Part shown: one piece after another, positions 46,475 through 57,075 of the stretch
Layout of the letters: each line of letters begins with the position of its first letter
How positions within the stretch are numbered: the first letter of the stretch is position 1
Origin: Athripsodes cinereus
Taxonomy: Eukaryota; Arthropoda; Insecta; Trichoptera; Leptoceridae
DNA length: 64,000 bases
Direction of reading: 5' to 3'
NCBI GenBank assembly: GCA_947579605.1
Contig: OX388322.1
Span: forward strand, 7,750,001-7,814,000
The notes under the pieces: model-generated
The model's database searches: none
What the model was told of the DNA's origin: nothing
The model's input: the letters and a program-made list of their open reading frames with translations, nothing else
Translations under genes and position numbers: made by a program

Positions 46475-46824
46475 TTTCGCAGTTTAGCGGCCCCACCCGT
46501 TGTCGAGTACTTTTTTTCCATAGAAAAGGTAATATTTTTGAAACTTGAGGAAATTGTTGCCATATGTAGAATTATTTTAATTTGCCGGCAAAAAAAATCC
46601 ACTTCGAAAATTAATTTCCTAAAATTCCGTACATATTACTCGACAACGGGTGGGGCCGCTCAAGTTTCATACTTGCGAATTTTTTTTCCTATAAAAGAAT
46701 TTTTCAAAAATTTGGTGACAAAAAAATAATTCACCATATGGCAACAATTTCCTCAAGTTTCGAAAATATTACATTTACATGGAAAAAAGTACTCGACAAC
46801 GGGTGGGGCCGCTAAACTGCGAAA
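46475..46824. repeat. Nested inverted-repeat element with CGGCCCCACCCGTT arms (left)
   Basis: Arms of about 90 bp (46475-46565 and 46736-46824) start TTTCGCAGTTTAGCGGCCCC and pair almost completely. A third, partial copy of the arm (ACTCGACAACGGGTGGGGCC) lies at 46638-46670. The frames 46373-46729 and 46405-46602 run through this structure and are not genes. Mirror copy 50081-50430. Confidence 0.75.
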
Positions 46825-47214
46825 GTTCTAAATGAATTATATTTTTTTACACTATACCTTCGATGACACACTTTGACAATTACGGCAGTTTGTGAAGAGA
46901 TTAATAATATTAATCATTCATAAAGTCAGTGGGAGAGGGCAGAAGATAGGGCAGGTGTCGAACATGTGTTGAAAGGCTAGGTTTGGAGTGGCCAGAGGTC
47001 CTGGAAGCAGCGGTGGACAGTTATCTCTGGAGGAGATACTTAGGGGCAATGGGTCCCCGACCGAACTAGGACAAGGGGAAGAAGATGTATGTATGAAATC
47101 GTTCATTGATTCTTAGGCGGTACGAAGTTCGCCGGGCCAGCTAGTTAATAATAATATTGTGTTGTGTTGTGTTCTGTTAGTATATTATAACTTGTTTATT
47201 ATTGTACAGAATAT

Positions 47215-47374
47215 TGTAAGAGGAAACAGAACATACAGCTGTCGGTGTGAACTAGTAATTTATAACAAAGTTAATGTTCCTTGTAAACGAGGATATATTC
47301 CACCTTGTGCTAACAACGCTACTACGGCTGCTGGTGTATTTCCTTGTAAATACTCCATTACATTTGAATTCTGA
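47215..47374 (+). CDS. Exon-like frame, cysteine-rich, unidentified
   Basis: I do not recognise this gene. A frame is open from about 47117 to a TGA ending at 47374 but contains no ATG, so it can only be coding as a spliced exon. TTTATTATTGTACAG ends at 47214 and could be a 3' splice site, in phase 0. The 53 residues after it include RGNRTYSCRCELVIYNK, NVPCKRGYIPPCANN and AAGVFPCKYS. Five Cys are spaced C-x1-C-x11-C-x7-C-x12-C with two N-glycosylation sequons (NRT, NAT), a composition quite unlike the Ile/Leu/Lys/Phe-rich chance frames around it and suggestive of a secreted domain. It lies between the inverted Helitrons, 70 bp from the left copy. No upstream exon was found; chance or an old pseudogene remain possible. 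Confidence 0.3.
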
Positions 47375-47379
47375 CTCAT

Positions 47380-47580
47380 AAACCCGAAGTGACTTAAAAC
47401 ATAGTCAAACTTATGAAGAAGGACTTAAATGTGAAATTTGATATCAATATTTGTTTGTTGCATTTTCATTTTACTTTTGCACCACCGAATTTCACGATTT
47501 TTTTTCTATTTCTTCAATAGTTTCTTACTTATTCACTTACTTGTTATATGGATTCGGCTTGTATTCATTTTCTTAGCTAA
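47380..47580. other. AT-rich DNA after the exon-like frame
   Basis: No poly(A) signal cluster, frame or shared repeat stands out. Confidence 0.3.
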
Positions 47581-47582
47581 AT

Positions 47583-47735
47583 ACTTACTTACTTATGGAG
47601 CCCTTGCTGCATAAGGTCGTTCACGTGGACGAAGCCTATATGCGGCAGTGGGTGCCCCCCGCGGGTCCTGAACCAGTTCCGACCAGCTCCTCCTGTCAGC
47701 CGCAATGCTCTTCGTATCCTCGGGCTTCAATCGTC
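47583..47735 (-). mobile_element. LINE C-terminal fragment, (TAAG)n tail
   Basis: The minus strand reads RLKPEDTKSIAADRRSWSEL then VQDPRGAPTAAYR, and finishes in ATAAGTAAGTAAG. The 'AADRRSWSELV' end resembles the DR..WR.LV end of RTE/CR1-type proteins. Distinctly GC-richer than its surroundings. Confidence 0.6.
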
Positions 47736-47776
47736 TGTGGAGAAGGTAAATAGCTACGTTCAGTTATTCTTATTTA

Positions 47777-47940
47777 AATAAAATCCTTGATTCCCGTTTA
47801 GAAGGCCAATGCACAGCCTCTGAGGTCGACCTATGGATGTCCATCCAGTCTCCTTCATACTTTCTTCCTGGATACTCCTCCACCAGATGTTGGATTGTTT
47901 GAGACTGAGTTCCTCAGTCGCATTCCGACATTAATTCAAT
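47777..47940. repeat. Repeat F, copy 2
   Basis: TCCTTGATTCCCGTTTAGAA, CCAATGCACAGCCTCTGAGG and GATGTCCATCCAGTCTCCTT match 35096-35185. The minus strand carries an open piece (LVEEYPGRKYEGDWMDIH), so it may be another LINE fragment; not assigned. Confidence 0.5.
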
Positions 47941-47944
47941 AGTA

Positions 47945-48650
47945 GTTTATTTTAGAATGGGAAAGCATTCATAGCATGTAGGTATGTAAGTAATTATGTT
48001 TTATTTACACTGCAACAAATTCTTTGTATTTTCTTTACAAACTTTAATATCAGATGGTTTGAATACTTTTTTCAGTAATCAATTTTATTCCGCGACATAA
48101 TCTCGCGCAATTGTTGGGACTTTGTATAAGGAGTACTTTTTAAATAAGAACTAAACATTTTTGGTACAAACAAATGCACGTACTAAACAGACTGTCTAAT
48201 TATTTATATGTGAATAGTTTCTGTTAGATCTTACGCGTATTATTTTACACCTAATTCACTTTACTTCGCATCGCGGTCATGTCCTTGATTCTACGAGGTT
48301 TGGTGGAACATATATTTGTTATAATATATTTGAAAGCCCAGGCTTTTTATTTCCAAGAATTCTATGAATTATAGATATTTATTCTAGGAATGACAAAGAT
48401 AAATTACCCGGGCAGACGCCCTTTAATATATTTTTTGTTATTTCATCTTAAGGTGTCATTTTTTTCAATAAAAATGTCTATAAGAAAAGATAATTTTGAT
48501 ATTCTCAAGTAGTCATCTAAAAATAAAATAAATACCTTGGCAAAGTAAAATTACTGACGCGTTTATCAATTTTGAATGAAAAAAATAGTTTTCAGCACAT
48601 CAAATCTCACAATATTCTATTTTCTCAAGTAACGTTACCAATCAGTAACC
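47945..48650. other. AT-rich DNA, nothing recognised
   Basis: Between repeat F and the RTE-like insertion no shared repeat was found. Confidence 0.4.
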
Positions 48651-48651
48651 A

Positions 48652-48687
48652 ACAGCATCATTTGTAACATGTTACAAATGATGCTGT
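48652..48687. repeat. Perfect 36-bp palindrome at an RTE-like 5' junction
   Basis: ACAGCATCATTTGTAACA is followed directly, with no spacer, by its exact reverse complement. The right half is continuous with the LINE sequence; the left half is extra sequence between the target duplication and the LINE. Confidence 0.85.
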
Positions 48688-48990
48688 GCGCCGGCGCACC
48701 CAGCAGAGACCTGTAATCTCCGTAATGCAGGAGAGACGATGGTCCTGGCTGGGACATGTTTTGAGAATGCCCAATGATAGTTGGCCAAAGAGAGCACTGT
48801 TCTTCAGTCCGCAAGGGTTCCATCGGCCCAGGCGTCACTCTTTCACAATACACCGTTCCTATGACAATGATATCAGAGCGCAGGGAATGTCGTGAAAAGA
48901 GGTGACGCAATTGGCGCAGAGACGCTCTGAATGGAGGAGGCTGGTTTCTGCCCTGTGCTCCCGAGAGGAGCGTTGAGGGCGATGATGATG
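48670..48990 (+). mobile_element. RTE-like LINE, longest copy
   Basis: A frame from 48686 gives RRRTQQRPVISVMQERRWSW, LGHVLRMPNDSWPKRALFF, then RAQGMS and a stop where 9653-9918 has Trp (TGG to TGA at about 48893); after it the frame continues as EVTQLAQRRSEWRRLVSALC to the natural end. The WLGHVLRMP...KRAL.F.PQG order is the normal C-terminus of RTE-like ORF2. Tail (GAT)n. Flanks AACGTTACCAAT (48631-48642) and AACGTAACCAAT (48991-49002) form a 12-bp target duplication with one mismatch. Confidence 0.8.
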
Positions 48991-49055
48991 AACGTAACCA
49001 ATAGACTTAATACTAATAATGAACTTACAATTTGTCCTTTCCATTCCAATAAAAG

Positions 49056-49105
49056 TTAAGACATTCAGAATCGGTAGCAGACATCATCGCTGCATTGACG
49101 TTATT
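49056..49105 (-). mobile_element. Family A fragment
   Basis: ACATTCAGAATCGGTAGCAG then ACATCATCGCTGCATTGA: the middle block in reverse. Confidence 0.5.
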
Positions 49106-49109
49106 AATT

Positions 49110-49759
49110 AATTTCTTATGCTTGATGTTTACAAATATCTCTCGTTCACAGGTTCACATACTTGAAAACTTACAGAAAAGAGTGTAATATACATATTATA
49201 GTGTTATACACAGTTTGAAAAAAGTTGCGTTCAACGATGACGTATGCATACATCGTCAAGCATTGTTAGCATTTTACTTACTTCAAATGTAACATTTATT
49301 TTCTTATTTTTATAGAGTTTTACATCTACACAATATTCATACTCTTACATTAATAGTCCCTTCGACGTTTGCATTGTTGGCATTTCGCTCTATTTTCTAA
49401 CACAAATTGCATAAAATTGTAACATGAATGCATTGCATTGTGAATCTTCCTTTTGATAACATCGCGAAAAACTAAGATATTTCATACATTACTATGCAAG
49501 TTACCTAAAAACTACTTGGAAATATTTTCACCTTTTGCTGACGCTAGAGATAAATATTGCTTTTCTCATCTTAAGATATTTGTCACGAACAAAATTATTC
49601 CCAATCTCGTCTGAGCATTATTTTTCTATTTTTTACATTTCTGTTTTATTCTTTTTGTAATGCTTCACATAATATTATTATATCAAAATAAATATAATAA
49701 AACATTTTTCATTCGACAATTCGGTACAATCGGTTTTCCTGAGGTTTTATTTATTCAAT
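49110..49759. other. AT-rich DNA, nothing recognised
   Basis: Inner flank of the right Helitron. No shared repeats. Confidence 0.4.
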
Positions 49760-50080
49760 ACTAGCTGGCCCGGCGAACTTCGTACCGCCTAAGAATCAAT
49801 GAACGATTTCATACATACATCTTCTTCCCCTTGTCCTAGTTCGGTCGGGGACCCATTGCCCCTAAGTATCTCCTCCAGAGATAACTGTCCACCGCTGCTT
49901 CCAGGACCTCTGGCCACTCCAAACCTAGCCTTTCAACACATGTTCGACACCTGCCCTATCTTCTGCCCTCTCCCACTGACTTTATGAATGATTAATATTA
50001 TTAATCTCTTCACAAACTGCCGTAATTGTCAAAGTGTGTCATCGAAGGTATAGTGTAAAAAAATATAATTCATTTAGAAC

Positions 50081-50430
50081 TTTCGCAGTTTAGCGGCCCC
50101 ACCCGTTGTCGAGTACTTTTTTCCATGTAAATGTAATATTTTCGAAACTTGAGGAAATTGTTGCCATATGGTGAATTATTTTTTTGTCACCAAATTTTTG
50201 AAAAATTCTTTTATAGGAAAAAAAATTCGCAAGTATGAAACTTGAGCGGCCCCACCCGTTGTCGAGTAATATGTACGGAATTTTAGGAAATTAATTTTCG
50301 AAGTGGATTTTTTTTGCCGGCAAATTAAAATAATTCTACATATGGCAACAATTTCCTCAAGTTTCAAAAATATTACCTTTTCTATGGAAAAAAAGTACTC
50401 GACAACGGGTGGGGCCGCTAAACTGCGAAA
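50081..50430. repeat. Nested inverted-repeat element (right)
   Basis: Mirror of 46475-46824, with GCGGCCCCACCCGTTGTCGA arms and the third partial arm. Confidence 0.75.
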
Positions 50431-50447
50431 ATTACATTCATTTTTTT

Positions 50448-50682
50448 TACATAGACAATTCACACACATCGAGCTAGTCCCAAACTTAGATGAATCTTGA
50501 TTATGGGTAGGTACTAACGCGACGATACACACATATACAATGCACTATATACAAATACATATATATGTAACACCCAGACCCAGGACAATTTGAAAAAGGT
50601 CATTCTTCCCTTTGCCCTGTCCGGGAATCGAACCCGGGACCTCGTGACTCAAAGGAAAGAGCTCCGCGCCACACCGGCCGAC
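50448..50682 (-). mobile_element. SINE-1 inside the right Helitron
   Basis: Mirror of 46223-46457, sharing its head deletion. Confidence 0.85.
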
Positions 50683-51209
50683 ATGAACAATTTATGTTGA
50701 ACAATTATACTTAACTCAGATTTATTTATAAATTATCTACAGTACGTAATATAATTATGTATGTAGGTACTATTTTTTTTTTCAGGTAGATTTTACCTAT
50801 TCATTTAAAATTTATAAAAATTCTTTCCATGATTTTTTAAAAATTGAAATATCAGAACTACAGATGTTAAATTGTATGGATAACGATTCTAATTTGAGAA
50901 TGTATAGAAAAATTATCATTCATTGTTGATTTTGTATAATTCTCCATATTGCATTTTTTATTGAAATTAAAAATGTACGGCGTAAATAATTTTCTTCGTA
51001 ATTTTTCTTCTCTGTCTGCAAATTTCACTACACAATCTTGCATCAGAACTACCTACATGAACACATTCTTATTTTCATCTTTAATAGCACAATTTTTGGT
51101 TCAATAATAATTTTCCATCTGCAAAAATAAAATACAATTTCAAATATAATCTGTGCACGTCCACATTTATGTGACAGAATATCTATCGATACATAAATAT
51201 TAGTCGAAT

Positions 51210-51631
51210 AATTCGGTCGTTACATGGCAATAGGTTGTATCTCGCATTTTTTGCGTTTTCAAGTTTGTTCCATAAAATGCTCAAAATAGTGTAATATTTG
51301 ATGTGGCAAAAGGATATGTCTCTTTATAGTCAGAATAAAGAGAGAAAAGACGTCACTTATTGACATGTAGAAAGAGTGTTTTCTTCAACATGGCAAAAAA
51401 ACTCAAATATTTTTAAACTGCAAGAAATTATTTAGTGAATGTTACATACATCTTGTAGAAGAAATTATTAAGAGAATGTTACATCTATCTTGTAGAAATA
51501 ATAATTACCTTCATTTTGATATATAATGCTCGAAATTTGGCTGAAATATCTGTTTTGCAAACTTTGTTTTTGCTCTCCTGTAAAATTATGTTTTAGTGAG
51601 ATACAACCTATTGCCATGTAACTACCGAATT
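51210..51631. repeat. Nested inverted-repeat element (right)
   Basis: Mirror of 45274-45695. Confidence 0.7.
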
Positions 51632-52160
51632 ATAGTAAACAAATATTAGTACACATTTCGTTCATATTAGTTATAGTAATTTGGTTCTTAATATAGCAGA
51701 ACCTACGGATTATTTTAGCACAATGCAACAGGCGACGTGGGGGCGCTAATAGCGTATGGACTCTCCATATTGTTTTTATTTTTGAAATTAAAAATGTATG
51801 GCGCAAATAATTTTCTTCATATTGTTTCTTCCCGTGAATTTGTAAGATGTTTTAATAGCCTATAGTTTAATCCGGGCGGAGAAGAATCCAACAAATCAGA
51901 GATCATTCAAATCGGTACAGCCATTCTTGAGTTATAAGTGTTGTAACACACACGTCTTCCTTTTATATATTAGATTACAATAAAATACTTACATTTTGTT
52001 TGTTTTTTTATACATGCAATAGCTTTTGGAAATTTTACTGCAAAACAAGAAGATTTGTAAATTCCAATATTCTACTTCAGTACCTACCTAACTAATGTAA
52101 CAAACCGGATTTCCTATGAAAAAACATTGAATATTGTTTTAGAGGAAATATGATTTTCTT

Positions 52161-52435
52161 GTTTCAGAGGAAATATGATTTTATATCCCGTGGAGCACCC
52201 GGTAAAGAATTGGTCTCCCACTCTTCTCCGTAAGTTTTGGAGTGTCCTGTAAAAGGCAGGTGTTCTAAAAAATTAAGACATTTTACATCTTAAATTCAGC
52301 GATGAGGTTTGCCACCCATCCTGAATGTCTTGATTTTATATTGGCACGGAGAGTAGAGCTTGCATGTTTCTTACATGCGGCTGGTCTGCTGGCTACCCCA
52401 CTTGTGGGATATACCGTGATGGTATAGTAGTATAC
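52161..52435 (+). mobile_element. Family A, full length, with duplicated-flank filler
   Basis: Family sequence starts at CCCGTGGAGCACCCGGTAAA (52187) and ends in a TAGTAGTAT tail. TATGATTTTCTT stands at 52149-52160 and 52436-52447, a 12-bp target duplication. Between the left duplication and the family start, 52161-52186 repeats the host flank again (CAGAGGAAATATGATTTTA). The inner frame is open: LNSAMRFATHPECLDFILAR. Confidence 0.75.
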
Positions 52436-52579
52436 TATGATTTTCTTCAAAACATATTAAGTGAATGCTAACTAAATAACATCTAATCAGAAAAGCTACT
52501 GAAACGAAATTTCTAAGGAATATTAATCTAGTATGAATTACCAAGATATTTGGATTGTAATACATATAGATTGATAATG

Positions 52580-52629
52580 GCAGCATCACTCGTATATTGG
52601 GTGCAATGCCAAAAAGAGAGAGAGAGAGA
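52580..52629 (+). repeat. Dispersed 3' end with (AG)n tail, copy 2
   Basis: Same body and tail as 2834-2888, with CGTATATTGG in place of CATATATTGG. Confidence 0.5.
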
Positions 52630-52634
52630 TTTAC

Positions 52635-54350
52635 CAAGATAATTTTAAATAAGTTAGATTATTAGTTATGTGATCTATAATATTTTATTTATTTACATTT
52701 TATGAGTTAAACTTTTAGAGTATAAGAGAAAATCATGCTGAATTATTTATGAGTTTACAGAAAACAGAAATCGAAAATTTTCGTATCAGACGAACCAATT
52801 ATAACTGTGATACTGAGAAACTCATGTTCTTGATGCATAGACACAAACATAATAGGAGCCGATATTTTTTATCATCTCCAGCAGCTTAATTTCAAATGTA
52901 TTAAATACTAACAGTTTTGTTGTAATAAAAAAATAAAGAGAATCCCAAGTAAGTAGCACGTTAGATAATCTTTATAAAGAAATAAATAATACTCGTAATA
53001 ATAAAGTTTATATTTCTGTATCTAGATTAACGTCCACGTAGATATATTTATAATAATAATAATATAGTTCCTACAATGGGCGGCTTTATTCCCCAAGGCG
53101 TAATAGAAGTAGAAAGAAAAAACTACGTAAATACTAATCTCAGTTCCAGCTCACTGATTTCGTGGTATCTACCATAAATACGAGTACATCCATACTATTG
53201 TATACATTTCTACTTGTTCAGTACCTATTTCAATATCCTATACCCTTCTCTATTCTCTCCTCTATATATAATACACAGGCATAACTAAGAATATCGGTAT
53301 TATATAAAAATAATTATTTCTTCTACGTAGTTTCTCCTCGCCCTTATTTATCTTAATCTTATATAACATTTATTTTAACCTTCATTATATGAAGTGTGTA
53401 TAAAAGATGATTCATATATTTTTTCATGAGTCGATTTTATGAACATATTTTTTTTTATTTCAAACAGCATACGGCTCGAAGCAATAAATAACATATTCAA
53501 CCAAAAAATAAAACACATGAATATTATGCATAATATATACTCTAACTATCGTAAAAAATTAAGTTATACAATATAATCCACAGTAACAAAAAAATGGATT
53601 TACATTAAAAACATAAATATGCACATTAAATATTTGTATATAAACAATAAAATGACAAATTACCATTTTGAATCAAATAAATATTTAAAATCTCTTTAAA
53701 TTATATCACATTATAAACACTTCCAACATTTTAATACAATTTTTAACAACTTTATGAATCTCAGACTTTAAATCTAGACATTAAGATAAAAACCTAGATA
53801 CTCGAATCAAATATAGATGTATTGCTCACATTCAGGAAATTTAGTTATCTACATTTTTTAAATATAGATATATTCCACATTCATATTTCATAAATACTTT
53901 TTTCTTTAATACCTAGAAAGTGTGTGTTTACTTTTATCAATTTGACTAGTGACATGTTGCTATTGTAAATTTTATGTTCTGATATTAACACGAAAACGTA
54001 TTCCCTTGTGATATGGAAACCAGGCGATTCAATTTCCGGCAGGACTGAAATATCAGCTTACTTTTGACCCATATTGACATAAAATGTTTGTGAAATACTT
54101 TTCATAAACCTAGCCTGTTTATTGACCTCTTAATATTTGAGAATATTCGTTTATCCATCAAACTATAGATTCGAGCCGTCATAGTGTATCAGATAAGTGT
54201 AGTAGGTTTGTTACGATATTAACTGCATATATAAATAAATAAGGAAATTGTCTTAGCGCTTTTAAAATATATGGTAGGTATGCTTCATATTTATAAACTG
54301 AGATTTTGAACACGTTATAATACTTTGTAATTTACGAATAAAATCGTATG
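52635..54350. other. AT-rich DNA, nothing recognised
   Basis: A slightly GC-richer patch at 53080-53115 (CAATGGGCGGCTTTATTCCC) has no second copy here. No frames. Confidence 0.4.
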
Positions 54351-54478
54351 AATTATCAAATAAAATAAAATAAATATTTATTATTATTTTGTTTTGTGTT
54401 ACTGTTGAGCACTGTTACTCTCAACAGTAACACAAAACAAAATAATAATAAATATTTATTTTATTTTATTTGATAATT
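54351..54478. repeat. 128-bp palindrome with perfect 59-bp arms
   Basis: 54351-54409 and 54420-54478 are exact reverse complements with a 10-nt loop (CACTGTTACT). The inner stem is TTTTGTGTTACTGTTGAG; the outer stem is AT-rich. Similarity ends abruptly at both edges. Not the same sequence as 35552-35697, although arm and loop sizes are alike. Confidence 0.85.
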
Positions 54479-54479
54479 T

Positions 54480-56190
54480 AAAATGAAGTGTTACAAAGTA
54501 AATGCCGATACAATTAATGAAAAATCGTATGAAGTTAAACATGTCTACTCTCTAGTACCATAACTGAACAAGTAGAAATGTTTTATATTCGAGAAATCAC
54601 AATTTTTTTAAATTTTTGGTATATTTATATTATGCTTTAGAACACAACCAAAAGTGAAATATTTATTTGTGACATTTTAAATAAGTACATTATTTTTTTC
54701 CATAACTAAAGATGTATCACGTAAAGGGAACCGCGTGTTTTTTATAGTGATTTTTTATGGAATTGTAAGAAAGGCGTTGATTGTGTGCATTAGCTAGAGT
54801 CGATATAACCATAAACATTTTCTATAACATTATGACAAGGCTGCATTCGGTAAACGACATTTGATGATACAAAAAAATAACCAACAATTCTCCAGGATTC
54901 TCACAGGACTTTAAATGAGTATCAATTAATTAAAATTTATGCTGTAAATATAATATTCTTGAACTTCACGCGAACACGTGGAATAAAATTATATTTTGAT
55001 TTTCTTTTTCTTGTATTTTCTTATCTGTGGTGTTTTGTTCACTTTTTCAACATCCAATCTCCTGAGAGTTCTATTTTTTTATTTACGAAAATTATGAAAA
55101 TGTTTTTCGGCTTACTATAAGACTTCGTGGATTTAAAAAGAAAAAAGGAAAGAATGAAGATGCTTTTTCACAAACAACGGCTTACTTTTCACGAGTAATC
55201 AAGTTATGTTTTTATAAAAATATTTTTATCTATAATTTAGACTACATCAATAATATAAAGACAACCTCATCTTTTCTATATTTTTTATAAGAGCCAACTG
55301 GTAGATTTATTGTTATAAATTTTAGATTGTGACATATCTTGCTTCTGAATTTTTAGTCATTACAATTTTATGAAACAAGCGTTTTAGAAGTCAAAATACG
55401 TAATGCAATAACAGGGTGAATAAAGAATTCACTTTGACTTCTTTAGTACACAGTCTTGTAAAACATTTTTATTGTAGCGTTTATTTAAAGTTTTGTCATC
55501 TGTTGAAGTTACTTTTTTTTAGTAGGTATTTGAAAGTTTTTATAAAAAGAGACATGTAACACTCACAAAAATCTCAATTCAATGCTTCAGTCATCACTAG
55601 TTGCAATACACCACTGGTCCTGATTTTTTTATAGCATCATTCTATATTAGTCTATTTTATCACAAATCCTCTAACTACTCTACTTGTAAGAGATGATGTG
55701 ATGCTTAAGATATGTATAGACCATGTGAGTAAATTCAATTAAAGCTTATCTTAAAAACCATTACAACTTTCGTAAAAACAGTAAACGAAATCAAGAAATA
55801 GTGAATGACCTTTGAACATAGATACAACTTCTGAACTAAGATCGTTCCAAATGGAAAAAGCTTTTTCGCTTCTTCTATTGCGAGAAGGTTTGTATTGCTT
55901 TAAATAAAATACCTTTTTACTTAATTGTTTGATATTAACTTTATCATATTTCCATTAAATAAGTGTTATCATTTTCATTTTTGGATAATTCATTCATCTC
56001 GCTAACATACAAGGATGATAATAATAATATTATAATCACACAAGTGTGTTCTCTTATAAGTTCAAGATATAACTATATAACAAAAAAAAATATATCAATC
56101 TATACAACTTAAATAATTAAACAATTAATTACTAGTTATAAATAAATCCACACTTTATCAGCCAATCAGTGAATATACAGTTGATAATTA
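54480..56190. other. AT-rich DNA, nothing recognised
   Basis: No shared repeats or credible frames. Confidence 0.4.
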
Positions 56191-56193
56191 AAA

Positions 56194-56270
56194 TAGGTTC
56201 CTAGGTCTTCCACTCTTTTCTGTAAGTTTTCGAGTAGGTATTTTACTGTAAAAGTAGGTATTCGTAAAAC
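56194..56270 (+). mobile_element. Family A 5' fragment
   Basis: GGTCTTCCACTCTTTTCTGT, then TAAGTTTTCGAGTAGGTATT and TACTGTAAAAGTAGGTATTC, matches the first part of the family; the remainder is absent for 315 bp. Confidence 0.5.
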
Positions 56271-56585
56271 ATTACCAAAATTCATAAACCTAAACTAAAC
56301 ATTTTTGTTTCTCATATATTTTAATCATAATTAATTACTTTCAATTGATCTTTTACAGTTATTTGTTAGTGATTCATTTAACTTTGATGATTTTTTTTAA
56401 GGCTTCTCCGGTAAATTTAAGATCTTCGCTGGTCCACATTATGATTTATCATTTTGTTGTCATGTACCTACTATGTATGATTGACAGTCTGATCCTGTGC
56501 ACATTGTAAAAATAAATAAAATTAATGAAATAAAAAAAAACATCACATCTCTGTCATGTATTTTCTATAATCATATTTTCTACAT

Positions 56586-56722
56586 GTGAGCCCAGCGATG
56601 AGGTTTGCCACCCATCCTGAATGTCTTGATTTTATATTGGCACGGAGTGGACAGCATGCATGTTTTTTACATGCAGCTGGTCTGCTGGCTACCCCACTTG
56701 TGGGAGATGCCGTGATGGTATG
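56586..56722 (+). mobile_element. Family A, second half
   Basis: CAGCGATGAGGTTTGCCACC, GGCACGGAGTGGACAGCATG and CATGCAGCTGGTCTGCTGGC. The frame remains open and runs past the usual stop because the (TAG)n tail is replaced by GGTTGTGGATGG. The 86-codon frame here has no ATG at its first codon (GTG). Confidence 0.7.
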
Positions 56723-56724
56723 GT

Positions 56725-57065
56725 TGTGGATGGTGGATAATCACACAAATTGTTTGGTCAACGTGGTTCAACATCACATCACGAGCCGAGTACAAAATAA
56801 ATATAAATATACTTGCATTATACGAGTGTTTCTCGTATTAACGTAACATTATTTCGTATATTTGCTCGTCTTTCGTTAACATTTGTTGACATAACGCTAT
56901 CCATTAATAATTGAAAAAGTTTACAAACACATTTAAGTACTATAATACAGTCATTAATTTAATACTCGTCTCGTGTTAATTGAAAATGTAAATAAAACGG
57001 TAAAAATGTTTTTTTTTTATTAATTATTAGGGTGGAATATTTGAGTTATAAAATAAAAACTTAAG
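56725..57065. other. AT-rich DNA, nothing recognised
   Basis: Separates two family A copies; no features. Confidence 0.4.
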
Positions 57066-57075
57066 ATAAAATTAT

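Larger units (their letters stand above)
44931..47144 (+). mobile_element. Non-autonomous Helitron, plus-strand copy
   Basis: A 2,214-bp element starting TCTAATATATAAAAGGAAGA and ending GCCGGGCCAGCTAG, between A (44930) and T (47145). This is the Helitron rule: 5'-TC, 3'-CTRR, insertion between A and T, no target duplication. A short GGCG...CGCC / CGAA-TTCG stem lies just before the 3' end. No Rep/helicase is encoded. Inside are an inverted-repeat element (45274-45695), a 37-bp tandem duplication (about 45403-45480), a SINE-1 (46223-46457), another inverted-repeat element (46475-46824), and near the 3' end a GC-richer piece (about 46930-47090) whose plus-strand translation has EWPEVLEAAVDSYLWRRYL, possibly a captured or LINE-derived fragment. 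An identical copy lies inverted at 49761-51974. Confidence 0.85.
49761..51974 (-). mobile_element. Non-autonomous Helitron, minus-strand copy
   Basis: Exact reverse-complement counterpart of 44931-47144: same length, same ends (CTAGCTGGCCCGGCGAACTT at the left, ATATATTAGA at the right), lying between A (49760) and T (51975). Every stretch I compared (ends, both nested inverted-repeat elements, the SINE, the 37-bp duplication, the GC-richer piece) is identical. Similarity stops at the Helitron borders on both sides, so flanking DNA was not duplicated. The frames 49799-49987, 50176-50532 and 50303-50500 are the mirror of those in the left copy and are not genes. Confidence 0.85.

Noticed and set aside
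46373..46729. 118-residue frame present twice (also 50176-50532)
   Set aside because: The duplication comes from the inverted Helitrons, and the frame runs through SINE and inverted-repeat sequence. It starts at a non-ATG codon or in SINE tail sequence.
53080..53160. Transposon fragment (CAATGGGCGGCTTTATTCCC)
   Set aside because: Slightly GC-rich but without a second copy, terminal repeats or frame in this window.
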